NCBI GenBank assembly: GCA_032719365.1
Contig: CM064862.1
Location: forward strand, 86,299,180-86,363,179
Direction of reading: 5' to 3'
DNA length: 64,000 nt
Source of the DNA: Prinsepia uniflora
Taxonomy: Eukaryota; Streptophyta; Magnoliopsida; Rosales; Rosaceae
The position numbers were made by a program, and so were the translations under genes. Positions within the stretch are counted from its first letter, which is position 1; each line of letters begins with the position of its first letter. The notes under the pieces are model-generated. The model ran no database searches and was not told the DNA's origin. It saw only the letters and a list, made by a program, of their open reading frames with translations. Of this stretch, positions 37,914 to 48,626 are shown piece by piece.

Positions 37914-40605
37914 TGTAATGACCCGTTCTGAATTTCGGGATTTGATTTGTGACTAATGAAGGATTAGCGAGATTAATCGGTGATTAGTTGAGCGAAATCA
38001 GGCGGATGGTGCAAAATGACCGTTTTGTCCCTAAGTGTGGGCAAATGTTGACTTTTGACTCAGGGAGTCAAACATACGAAGACCGATGGCCGTGACATAG
38101 ATCGGGATGTCACGAGTCCGTAGACAGGTGGCACGTTGAAATCGGACGGAGAAGCTATGGTCACGGGATCGAAATCGAAGATTTACGTCTCGGGATCCGA
38201 ATAAAATATAAATTAATTCTGATTGGGTAGATATTTTTTGCGGGACCCATGGATGATTAACACTTTTCACTCATCTCATTGGTCAATACCCCTAAAAGAT
38301 GAATCTAAACATTAAAATATTACTACCCTAATTAAATTATAATTTCACTCTCCTTTCATCTCCACCACTCATTATCTTCATCTCTATCTCTCCTTCCCAT
38401 CTTGGCCGTCCATAATGATATCATCCATCATCCTTTTCAGTCTTCATATTTCTTCTCCAAAACCCGATCACCATTTACTCTTCACCCTCAAAACACACGA
38501 CACACCACACCACCACCATAATTGCATCCTTGTGCTTGTGCGAAGGACTGGAGAAAGATTGAGAGTTCGAGGACGACACGACGGTGAGCTGGGCACGGCG
38601 GGGGCGATGGTGGAGGTAAGAAACCGTAACCAGTTTCGAAACCAAAAATGGAAACCGAACTTTGAACGTGTGTTAACCGTTGGGGTTGATCCTAAAATGT
38701 TCTAGGAACCTAGACGAGTGTAATGGACGTGGTTTCGAGGAAAATGATGGCCTGAGTCGAAGAGGAGGACGACCGAAATTTCTGGGTTTCGGGTTTGGCA
38801 TCACAGGTGAAAATCTTGAACCTTTTTCTAGTTTTCGAATCCGTAGAACTCTAGATTAGGCTGAGACGATGACATAGGAAGAAACAGGGAGGAAAATGGT
38901 TGGATATTGGCTGAGAACCGGCCGGATCGGTTCGTCGATTCGGTTGAACCGAAAAACCAGGTGAACCGGATTCACATGAGGTTGACTATGACACTATTTA
39001 TCGCGCGTGGCTTTCACGTGCAACCGCTTGCGGCGACGCACTGGGGTGCATGGAGCACTTTTGGGTCAAGTGTTCAACATGACTTTTAATCTATTCGATG
39101 TAACGAACATTTTGGGACTGGTTTCGTGTCGATCAGACTCTTTTTCGATATTGTTCAGGACGTCCGAAGGTTTAGGATCGAGTTTAAAAATAGTTAAATA
39201 TTCGGAAAAATTATAGGGCTTTAGTAGGAGGTTTATGAAGAGGTTAGTAACCCTCTAGTGTGATTTGGACAGGTTTGGAAGTCCTGGTGATAGTGATGGG
39301 GCCCAGAAGGGCTTATGGCACGCGTATCGAGGCGGCAGCGTAGGACAGTCTGTGAGTGGACTTCGTTTTCTAAACTGTGATGCATGCTTAAAAATTTTAT
39401 ATATTTTACATACGTGATTTCTATGATGATGATTGTGGCACTGGTGGTTTACATGATGGCACGTATTTCGAGGTAATTCCGTATTTACACGTATTTCGAG
39501 GTTTACGAGTTTATGCTATTGCTATGTGATTGTGAGTTTAAAAATGGTGTTATGGCATGCTTTTGGTTTTGGAAAGATGAACTCGGGCATGAGATCCATT
39601 TGAATTATACGATTAGGCCAGGGGCCTAATTGGTTTACAAAATCGGACTGAAACCCTTTTGAGTTATGTGATCAGGCCGGGGGCCCAGTGGTTTACAAAA
39701 TCGGGCATGAGGCCCAGTTGAGTTTTATAAATTTGATTTCGAGTCTGGGACCTTATGTTTCATAAACGTGATTTCGGGTCGGGGACCCTAAATGGATTTG
39801 TGATGTTTTATGGGAATTTTGGGCAGGGCCCATTGAGATGTTTGAAATGACTTGTAAAACTGTTTTCCATATACCATCTTGATACGAGGAAATGTGATGG
39901 TCTCCTTCAGGTGTTTGGGACACTGGGGAAGTCATAGTGCATTGCCTGCGAGGGGTCATTATACGGAGCTACCGGACGGTATAGTGACTCAGGAGCATGA
40001 ATGCTATGATTAGACGTCTAGGACGTCAGACATCTGAGATGTCAGAGATATTGACCCGGAGAGACCCCGGGTAGCACGCATTGTTTACTACCGTGAGATA
40101 TGACGTATGGGAAGTCAAGCGTCTGGGACGCTAGGCATCTGGGATGCCGAGGATGGTTATGTGGTATATATGGACTTTTGGATCTATGAAATGGTTTTTC
40201 GGTTGGATTTGTGCTTATGGATTTGGGCAGTGGCCCACTTGGTTTTGGATTTACGGTTTTTGGGCTAAGGCCCTAATGGCTTATTGAGTAAATGTTTTGA
40301 TTGTTGATTTTCGATGCATGCATACTTTTTAGTGAAAGGCATAAATTATCTTTATGAAATGCGTTTTTATGAATTTATTGATTTTCGTGCACTCACAGTT
40401 CTGAATTGTTTTGAAGCCCTTCAAGTTGATCACGGTTGCGAGCTATAGTAGAGGCCGAGACATCGCACTCCTCCACCGATCCTGACGCGCTCTGGGAGCC
40501 CTGTATGGACTGAGGTACGTATAATCCATTGTCTGACACTTTGTGTCAGACGGAGGCATGACACATCCCACGTTAATACCGGAGGGATTGGGATGGGTCG
40601 TGTCA
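37914..40605 (+). mobile_element. 3' LTR of E1 (2692 bp)
   Basis: Begins TGTAATGACCCGTTC and ends GGATGGGTCGTGTCA. It contains the hairpin-prone GCGCGTGGCTTTCACGTGC near 39,003, the ATGTAACGAACATTTT block at ~39,098, GTGAGTGGAC at ~39,352, TCGGGC...GGCCCA repeats at 39,570-39,850, GATGCATGCAT at ~40,313 and a GTGCACTCAC variant at ~40,388. Its first 2.1 kb pair with 14,217-16,355. Confidence 0.83.
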
Positions 40606-41110
40606 TGGACACCCTCGGACACAATCCTGCTGAAGGAACGGGTCTCAGGGTAGGGAAGGCCATCTCGGTCGGATCGCGGATTGCAACCCGGGCCCTCACT
40701 TCCTCGACAATCTTAGAGAGTGAGTTCCAGACCTGCCTCTCCCGCTCAGCCTCATTCTCAGTAACCACGATGCTGACCGGGGTATCAGGCTGAACCACCG
40801 GCTTAGGATCCTTCCGACCTTCCTCTAGGTAGATCACTGGAGTAATCACCGACAGCTCGGTTCACGGGGCATTTGTGCTCGGCGCAGCAAGGATGTCCAC
40901 CGACACGGATTAGGGTCCCGCAGCCTGATTCTTCCTTCTTTTCTTCCCCCACTGGTCCACCCAGACCAGTCGGCCCAGCCTCTCAGCCGCCCGCGGATCA
41001 AAATTGGGCGACCTCTAGGCTCTCGAGCCAGCATTCGGACCTTGCTTCCTTTTTTGGGTGGAACTGGCTAACCTGAATGTTTTCTTTCGCTCCTCTGACC
41101 CAGACATTTT
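40606..41110 (-). pseudogene. Middle part of the T1 antisense ORF
   Basis: Read leftward on the minus strand: SGSEERKKTFRLASSTQ near 41,107, then a Pro/Arg-rich linker with stops, then ITPVIYLEEGRKDPK and TPVSIVVTENEAERERQVW, joining across E1 to the piece at 14,216. It corresponds to the linker exon of the T2 antisense gene (PVVIEIDDAAEQRRKFV). At least two in-frame stops are present (near 41,020 and 40,915). Confidence 0.6.
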
Positions 41111-41233
41111 TTGCTCCGCCCTTGCCTCATCAGCTGCTCTATCAATTCACTTTTTAACGTTTTTAGGGACGACTTGCACCGAACACCAAGTGTTAGCACA
41201 AGGGTAACATGAAATAAAAAACAACCAAGACAC

Positions 41234-41775
41234 AACGACAAAGTCACTTACCAAGATTGGGGATCAGACCGACCTCGTGCAACAGTTGGGGTACCCGAAG
41301 CACGTCTCGGTGACGCCACAGAGAAGTGCAAACTTTCTTGACCCGCGCACATGCCTTTCTTTCCTCGTGGTGGGGATTGCCTCGGGAAGAGTACCTGCAA
41401 AAAATACATATTGGTCAGCCACTTTCGTACCGACCCACATACAATATAATATATTTAATTGCAACATGTCAGAGACCAACACTCGGCGCCCAAATTCTGG
41501 AATGACGACGAGATGCCTCGTCCTCACCAGTTCCTCCCGACATAAATAAACTTGTTCTTGTATGTGTTTTGGGAGAACGGCGGACCATAGATGAACTCCC
41601 CCTGAGTCATCTTATCCTTGCACCGAGCAAGCACCCAGCCCGTGCTCTGCTGCTGCTACGCAAACTCGTAGAGGTGGACGACCTGGGCGTAGGTCGGTGG
41701 CTTTTCCCCAGCTCTAGCAAAGGCAGCATACAAGCTGACCAGAATGATACAGGCTTTTCCCCGAGTCATCTTATC
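41234..41775 (-). pseudogene. 5' remnant of the T1 antisense ORF (two exons), truncated
   Basis: The minus strand encodes ILVSLYAAFARAGEKPPTYA, then VVHLYEFA, a stop, STGWVLARCKDKMTQGEFIY and NTYKNKFIYVGRNW before a GTGAGG donor. This parallels T2 (WIALTGVYTAFKLAGKGEPS, KTGWIYVEARDRKTRGPFIW, HRFVLVCGDW). The next exon (from ~41,397) ends in VLRVPQLLHEVGLIPNL before GTAAGT, matching T2 FLRLPQNLLKVGLISEL, but after a frameshift. Homology ends at ~41,775, where GAGTCATCTTATC (41,763-41,775) repeats a motif inside the exon (41,604-41,616), suggesting a microhomology breakpoint. Confidence 0.7.
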
Positions 41776-44426
41776 AAACAAACAAACTATTTAATAATAT
41801 TTTATTATACTATTATATGAGTATACATATATTTTATATGTGTATATCTACGTATCATTTTATTTTTATTATTTTTACTTTGTATTAATAGTATATTTAA
41901 AAAATAATATATTTTTTAATGGTTCGATTTTGATTTAACGGGTTTCCAAAATGAAAATCCAAATTCAAACTGTTATTAACGGAACGGTTTGGATTCTCAA
42001 CCATTTAATTTTTATTCGATCAAACCTAAACCGTTGGATAAATAAAAATTAGAAGTACGATTATGACCCCCTAATAGAAATCAAGTAAATTAATAATAAA
42101 TTGATTGGAGGTACGCTTGTGGCGAAATTGACATATCTACTTTATTCTACATAACCAAACATGTGATGAGAGAAGACTGAAGAGACGGATCATAGATGGC
42201 ACATTTGTACAGCCTGAGCCTATGGAGTCTATACAATACAGAATAATTAGGGGATGGTGAGATTGAGAGTGACCTCTGAAACCTAATTTCACCGCTTGGC
42301 TGTCAGCAAGCTTCATTGCCTCAACACCCTTTATTTTTTTAATTAAATTTAATTTAATTTAATTTATTGTAATTAAATTCATCGATTCTCGCTGATTTGC
42401 GTTTTCGGACGGAGTTTCAATTGCCGTATAAATCACAGTTCACACCTCACCAATTAATCCCTAAATAAATAAATAAATGGTAGAAATGGGGGTGGAAGGA
42501 TACGTGGAATATTCCGTCTCCCATGATAAAATGTTGTCTTTTGGTATGTGGTTGGTACTTGGTAGTCCCACTAGCCACTACCACTCCTTCCTCCTCACTC
42601 CAATTTTTTTTTTTTGGGACAATTCTTCCTCCTCACTCCAATTTTTTTTTTTTGGGACAATTCTTCCTCCTCACTCCATTAAGCTAGCTTTCAGTGACAT
42701 GACAACCTGTAAAAGTTTTTACACGACATATCGCTTCGTAGGTTTCGTTTCATTTCGTTTCGTTTTGGTGGCCCAATTACCACGGTGGTCAAATAACATT
42801 TCAAACGTTGACGGAGAGACCCCAATCGTCGATATCCCACACGTTATGCTTTCTTTTGTGTGTGACATTGAGACCAACATATTATAAAAGTGAAGCATCG
42901 TTCATAATATATATCTAAAAATTAAATTTGAAATATTTTATACTCATGAATAAGAATATTATTACAATTTACATGGATATATTAATAATTTTTTATAATT
43001 TAACTATTTTTTTTATACAAACATGATTTAAGTATTGCAAAAAATAATTGGAATGCCTAGTGCATATGAATTTAATTTATAGATACACGATATAAAATCA
43101 GCTAGTGAAGGATTTGGTTTCTACCTATCAAATCATGCTTGTGGGCGTTGAATAAAAAAAATTATCATGAAATTACACGAAAGCAAATCAAACAACCTCA
43201 TTTAAGATCTTTCGTAACTAAAAAATAATTAATTATATAATGTACACGCCTAATTATAGATCTTTTAATTAAAAATAAATAAGTATCTAAAAAACACACT
43301 ACAATATTTATATTTAGCACACCATAAAAGGATCTAGATAGTGTACAGTGTGTAATTTATATGAAGCGGTGTTCGATTGGTTTATGTCTAATTAACCAAG
43401 AAAATATTTTAAGTGCTTAACACTTCATGTTCAATTTACAATAATACTATACTCTTAAAATAGCTAATTAACTTAATCGTTGAACTATAATTTATTCAAA
43501 AATTATGGAGCTGATCATTTTTAATAATAATTACTTTGCCCTTGGTAAAGTTATTATTGGATATAATTACCATGCATTGGTTAAATATATTTACAAGATG
43601 AATATATTAATTAACAAACAATTATATCACCATAATACTTACTAAAGTTCAGTAATATTTATTGATTTGTAACTACTTCAATCAAGTAGAAGTTCCGAAA
43701 ACCTCCAGATCTCCACTATAAATAAAGGGCATCCTCTCATAACTCAGTTATCTCATAATTGAACATCTCATTTCAAAATTCAATCATAACTTTTGTTATG
43801 TATGCAATAAAAACTTAACATTTATTATATGGACGATTTATGCATCAACAACACTAGAAGTATTATCATTCTTCTTTGACTCGGTAACTTTTCATCCCTC
43901 TTTCGTGACTCTTTATATCTGCCAATTAGAATTTAATGTAGGTATAATTCTCCCCACCAAAATCCCAATGGTGATTCCTTCCTTTGAATGAGCATCAAGT
44001 TTGGTAAGACCGTCAATTAGTAGTAGAAAACAAGCCGTACGTGTGCAATTGCGTATCACGTACCAATTTCATTTTGATTTTGATTTTGATTTTGATTTTG
44101 GCTTTTTGGTTAAATCACATCGACAGCGTAAATACGACGCTTCAAACGAAGAACGCGCTGCCTTCACACCCTTTCACAAGCCTACAGCCTTTCTCTTCAT
44201 CTTCGTCTCTCTCGCTTTACTTCTTGCTTGCTTCATTGCCCCTTCAATTTCACGCAACGATCAATCTCAGCTTCTGAAATTGGATGTCATTACTCAGCCT
44301 CCTATTCAATTCAACAAAGATTTGATCTTTTCCAAATCCGAAGGATAAAGAAAGGGTCTTTGCCTATTTGCCCCTTTCCTCCTTCTTTACCGTTTTAGGG
44401 TTTCTCAATACATTTTCATCGCTTCT
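41776..44426. other. AT-rich intergenic DNA before the RING-H2 gene
   Basis: No supported gene. It holds a 38-bp tandem duplication at ~42,590-42,675 (TCCTCCTCACTCCAATTT, T run, GGGACAATTC), a (GATTTT)5 microsatellite at ~44,068-44,098, and a TATA-like CACTATAAATAAAGGG at ~43,713 with no coding sequence behind it. ORFs 42,477-42,887 and 44,001-44,348 look fortuitous. The last ~100 bases before 44,427 are pyrimidine-rich 5'-leader-like sequence (CCTTTCCTCCTTCTTTACC). Confidence 0.6.
42588..42676. repeat. 38-bp tandem duplication with poly-T
   Basis: TCCTCCTCACTCCAATTT plus a T run plus GGGACAATTCT occurs twice in a row, and a third partial copy (TCCTCCTCACTCCAT) follows. Confidence 0.85.
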
Positions 44427-45482
44427 ATGGCCTCCTCCTCATACTGGTGCTACACCTGCAGCCGATCGATTGAGGTTCGGGTACGGACCCAAGACTCAAT
44501 CCTCTGCCCCGATTGTGGAGCCGGATTCATCGAAGAGATCACAACACCGACCAGATCTCCACTCCATCATCCCTTCCCCACTGCCGCCATGTTCCTCGAC
44601 AGCGCCCCAGTTTCCCAGAGCCCAAGTCCACCTAGACTTCGCCGAAACCAGAGAAGCAGCCGCGATCGGTCCCCTTTTAACCCAGTCATCGTCCTCCCGG
44701 GCGCACCCGACACCGAATCGGACCCGAGAAGCTTCGAGCTTTACTATGATGACGGGGCCGGCTTGGGACTACGCCCTGTACCCTCATCCATGTCTGATCA
44801 CCTAATGGGGTCTGGATTCGACCGGTTGCTCCATCAATTGACCCAATTGGAAAACGGAGTCGCAAGACTTGACCACCCTCCGGCCTCTAAAGCTGCGATC
44901 GAATCTATGCCCGTCATCAGAATCGCCGACATCCACGTCTCGACTGAATCGCACTGCGCTGTTTGCAAAGAGGCATTCGAACTGGACTCAGAAGCTCGCG
45001 AGATGCCATGTAAGCACATCTACCACTCCGACTGTATATTCCCATGGCTTTCGATTCGCAATTCGTGCCCAGTTTGCCGCCACCAGCTTCCCACTGATGT
45101 TCGAGGACCACGTGGAAGTGGCAGAGCCTCACCGGAGAATAGTGTGGTCGGTGAAGAGGAGACCGTGGGGTTGACTATCTGGAGATTACCCGGTGGCGGA
45201 TTCGCTGTGGGGAGGTTCACCGGAGGCAGAAGAGCCGCAGAGCGTGAGCTTCCAGTTGTTTATACTGAGATGGATGGTGGGTTCAATACGTCCGGTGCTC
45301 CTAGGGGGATTTCATGGGCTTCTAGAAGAAGAAGAACAAGAGAGAGCGGTGGGATCGCTCAGGCATTTCGCAATTTCTTCTCTTTTTTCGGCAGGCTCGG
45401 AAGCTCGCAAAGTCGGTCTGGTAATAGGTTGAGTGGATCCTCACGGCGGAGGAGCCAGCGTTGGCCTTTGGAAGACAATTGA
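44427..45482 (+). CDS. RING-H2 E3 ubiquitin ligase with zinc ribbon and DUF1117 (RDUF1/2-like)
   Basis: A single uninterrupted 351-residue frame, usual length for the family. The N-terminal zinc ribbon is WCYTC at residues 7-11 and CPDCGAGFIEE from 27. A Ser/Pro/Arg-rich linker follows. The RING-H2 finger spans about 177-217: CAVC, CKHIYHSDC, then CPVCR from 214, with the Cys3-His2-Cys3 ligands present. The DUF1117-like block is LTIWRLPGGGFAVGRFTGG with LPVVYTEMDGGFN. The tail is Arg/Ser-rich. This is the architecture of Arabidopsis RDUF1 and RDUF2, soluble E3 ligases tied to ABA, drought and salt responses; the stress role here is inferred. The ATG at 44,427 is chosen because the zinc ribbon starts right after it. 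Confidence 0.95.
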   Translation: MASSSYWCYTCSRSIEVRVRTQDSILCPDCGAGFIEEITTPTRSPLHHPFPTAAMFLDSAPVSQSPSPPRLRRNQRSSRDRSPFNPVIVLPGAPDTESDPRSFELYYDDGAGLGLRPVPSSMSDHLMGSGFDRLLHQLTQLENGVARLDHPPASKAAIESMPVIRIADIHVSTESHCAVCKEAFELDSEAREMPCKHIYHSDCIFPWLSIRNSCPVCRHQLPTDVRGPRGSGRASPENSVVGEEETVGLTIWRLPGGGFAVGRFTGGRRAAERELPVVYTEMDGGFNTSGAPRGISWASRRRRTRESGGIAQAFRNFFSFFGRLGSSQSRSGNRLSGSSRRRSQRWPLEDN

Positions 45483-46918
45483 TTGAGGTTCAGTGCATTT
45501 CATTTTGGGTTCTTCAAAATTTGATTACATTATGCTAATGCTGTTGTTGAGGATGGGTAAGTTTGTACATTTATGGTTGTTATGGTGTAAATAGCAATAC
45601 TTGACAGAGATTGACGAGTCTCTCAATTGGGGCTCTGCGGAAGAGATGGAAATTATTTAGAAACTAGATGATTAGTTTCCACACTTGTGGACGGAAGTGG
45701 CGGCGGAGGAGGAGAAAAATTAAAGCTTTGTGTTAAATGTTTTGTATTGTTACTGTTGGAACTTGAAAGCCTCGCTGCTGGCAGATTTGCAGTGAATTAA
45801 ATTAACCTATGAGCTTAAGGCTTCCTTGTTGCACTCTTAGAATTGTTTTGTTCAGATTTGCAATGAATTAACCTTAGAGCCAAGGGCTGCTTTGTTGTAC
45901 TCTTAGAATTGTTTTAATTGTTCCCATTTCAATCCAAATTGGTCTCTCTTTGTTTGTACTGTTGTTGCATTTATGTTCAGGTCCCGATTTGAGACTGCAA
46001 TCTCATAGTTTCGGTTGGTCTGCAACTCTACAAGGCCCTGTATCTCTTATGTTCATATTGGATCATGTGATTTAGAATTAGGTCATCTTCTTCACTCTAG
46101 CTAATTGAGTAATGTCTCTGGGAATCATCCTGGTTGACATGATGAAGCAACAGAGTTCATTGCGTCCTTTATGTTGGCTTGCCACTGGTTGTCTTCCCAA
46201 CCTATACCTGAATCGTGTTTATTGTCACAAGTCATCATGTATGGTTTTTTCGTTTCCAGCGAACGGATGAATTTATCTGGTTGTTTATTTGATAGTTTCA
46301 ATCACTCCTGCAACCATTCTGGACTTTGATCATTTATTGACCAATATTTCTCTGCGAATTTTACCTGTTGACTTATGTGCAAGAAGTAGGCTAGTGGATA
46401 TGTCCAGCATTCTCTTCCTTCTATCTGTGGATGAACAACGAGGGTATATGGGTATATGGATAATGGATATGTGGACAGCAGATAAACAGATATTCATGTC
46501 CCTTGGTTGCATTTGAGCCACCGGCTCCACTACCGATACGTGAGTCTCTTGCCATTGCCCTCATTTCCGAGCATCCTCCTCTCATCGTGTCATTGCCCTG
46601 GTGGAGCCGCCACTCAGTTCATTGTTTAGGACTACAACCACCTGGTGGCCTCAGGCCCCAGCCACCAGTTGGTGTTCTCTCAGCTAGCTCCTACTTGCCC
46701 CCACCACTAGGGTCTAGGGGGTGGAGAAGGAGAAGGGACCTGTGTGGGATTCTCAGTTGAACCAGTGAACTTGTTGTGGACCCACCCTTATCTTCAAACC
46801 CACAAAATATCTTTGACGTCTGATGTGGCTCTCTATCCATAAGCCCTCAATACGAAGCCATCTTATGCCTTTTTAACATCCAACCAAACTTTCAGATTTG
46901 CTCTTCTTCCACGCCAAG
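45483..46918. other. Intergenic: RING-H2 3' flank and LQY1 upstream region
   Basis: The first ~500 bases are AT-rich 3'-UTR-like sequence, with a ~55-bp imperfect repeat (GATTTGCA(G/A)TGAATTAA...TTGTTGCACTCTTAGAATTG) at ~45,784 and ~45,855. The rest is unique DNA. No ORF with recognisable content. Confidence 0.6.
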
Positions 46919-47400
46919 ATGGGATCAATCTCTTCACCTCCCACAATCATTTCTCCACAGCCACTGAAGCAATTGCCGGCCCTCGCTTTCAGCCGGGTCG
47001 ATTGGACCACACGGACTGCGATTGGGAATGCCAAGAAGAGACCACTGACGGTGGTTGCTGCCATTGGAGATGTAACAGCTGATGGCACCCCGTACCTGAT
47101 TGCTGGTGCTGCTGCCGTGGCTCTGCTCGGAACCGCCTTCCCGATCCTCTTCTCCCGAAAGGACCTGTAATTACTTCAAATTTAGCCCTCTTGTTCCATT
47201 TTCATTGATTTCATGTTTAGGAATGTTGAATTCTGTATGGTATATATGTTGATCATAGGTGTCCGGTGTGCGACGGGGCGGGTTTCGTTCGGAAGTCCGG
47301 GGTGACTTTGAGTGCGAATGCAGCTCGGAAAGACGAGAAGCAGATTGTTTGCGCAAATTGCAATGGGCTTGGCAAGCTCAACCAAATCGACAAAAAATAG
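46919..47400 (+). CDS. LQY1: LQY1-like thylakoid zinc-finger protein, two exons
   Basis: Exons 46,919-47,166 and 47,259-47,400, with GTAATT donor and TCATAG acceptor, join in phase to 129 residues. After a Ser/Thr/Pro-rich chloroplast transit region come FSRVDWTTRTAIGN, one membrane span (YLIAGAAAVALLGTAFPILF, about 56-78), and a DnaJ-type zinc finger with two CxxCxGxG repeats, CPVCDGAG (C84, C87) and CANCNGLG (C114, C117), ending KLNQID. This matches Arabidopsis LOW QUANTUM YIELD 1, a thylakoid protein with disulfide-isomerase activity that helps repair photosystem II under high light. Without splicing, exon 1 would stop just after RKDL and lose the whole finger. Confidence 0.93.
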
Positions 47401-48626
47401 ATGAGTGTCACATGCAGGAAAGTTGAATTTAATGGTGTGGATGCCCCTACTACTTGTATTCAGAGGCAAAATTGTTGTTAAAAGTGCAATAAATTGGTGT
47501 CCTCTTCCAGCATTTGAACCATAGCAACTCGATTCCATATTTCCATCTAACAATCTGCATCTTCACAAGAATTATGTCATGGAAGTTTTTGCCATGTAGC
47601 AAACTAGAAAACGCTTAGCCCGTTTCATGTCACTTCTCTATGTCTCACCTCTATTGAAGCCAAAATGCCATAGATTGAAGCGAAGTGAAAATAAATGTTG
47701 TAAGAATAACATCAATAATTTACATACTAATCCGATTCAATCTCAGAAATCATTACATAATCAAGAAAAAGAAAAAGAAAAAAACAAGATAATTAGTCAC
47801 ACGCATATTTGGATTTGATCGCCATGGTGAATTCATCAATCGCAAGTCCGTCATTCCTCTATGCCAACAAAATATTAGAGGATAATGAATCAAACATATG
47901 GTCTTTGAATCTAGTGAATGCTTTTATTTGGGTTACACTTTGCCAAAGTGATTTGTTACATAAGTTTTCATTTTTATCTTTTATTCATATAATCGAAATT
48001 AGAGAAAGATGATCCAACTCATAATATTTAAATACATTACATGCTCTTCACTATTGTGGCGGGTCTTAGAAAATGATTAGCAATGACCATTGCAAAGCTA
48101 CATATTTTCCATTTATTCAAGGGAAGTAGGCAACCACAAGAAAAAAGGCAACATTAATGTTGCCACAAATTGTTACAATTTCCTTACGAGTACACGTATT
48201 GGGAATTAATTATTTTAGCCAACACAAATAAAATAGAGGTTTAGATGCTTATGGATTTTTATTAATAATTAAAAGCTAATTAAGAGATCAAATGTGATTA
48301 CAAGTACAAAGCCTCAACTTCGGATCCTATATATAGATTGGGTCTTATCCCTTTGCTTCTTGGCCATCATCAACCCATACCCTCCCTCCACCCAGAAGAA
48401 AGAACAAGACGATCAGACAAATGACTCCATGACACGTGTACGTCTGGATTTGCTGCATCCATTCGTTTCCTAAAACCTCGGACTCATGAGTTTGAATGTT
48501 GAAACCAAACCTCAGATCTGAGTCTGACGTAGATAAAGCAAGTTAATTAGCTACATAGCCGTGTACGTATATAATTCGATTAAAACTTGAATTGGTGTGG
48601 CGCATGCTTGGGTGATTGATTAAGTG
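47401..48626. other. Intergenic: LQY1 3' flank and AVT1 promoter region
   Basis: AT-rich, no supported gene. A TATA-like CCTATATATAGATTGGG at ~48,326 lies ~300 bases before the AVT1 start codon, with a pyrimidine-rich CCATACCCTCCCTCCACCC leader after it. The A-rich run at ~47,765 is simple sequence. Confidence 0.6.

Larger units (their letters stand above)
14217..40605 (+). mobile_element. Element E1: decayed LTR element hosting S1, S2, S3 and E2
   Basis: The 5' LTR (14,217-~16,355) and 3' LTR (37,914-40,605) share about 2.1 kb of recognisably homologous sequence from TGTAACGACC/TGTAATGACC onward. Net internal sequence is only ~3.7 kb: 16,356-16,690, 22,502-24,648, 26,621-26,885 and 36,968-37,913. 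I find no gag or pol in it. The 5' LTR lacks its last ~570 bp and no PBS is visible, so a deletion has joined LTR and internal DNA at ~16,355. Flanks CGGGC (14,212-14,216) and TGGAC (40,606-40,610) could be a TSD with two transitions. It interrupts the T1 antisense ORF. Confidence 0.75.

Noticed and set aside
43705..43740. A promoter with an associated gene
   Set aside because: The TATA-like CACTATAAATAAAGG is followed by no ORF or splice pattern I can support; it may be an old LTR or chance.
44001..44348. 115-residue ORF upstream of the RING-H2 gene
   Set aside because: It runs through a (GATTTT)n microsatellite and leader-like sequence, shows no domain, and an equally long ORF overlaps it in another frame.
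46289..46760. Small ORFs between the RING-H2 gene and LQY1
   Set aside because: Overlapping on both strands, no conserved domain, and no initiation or splice context.
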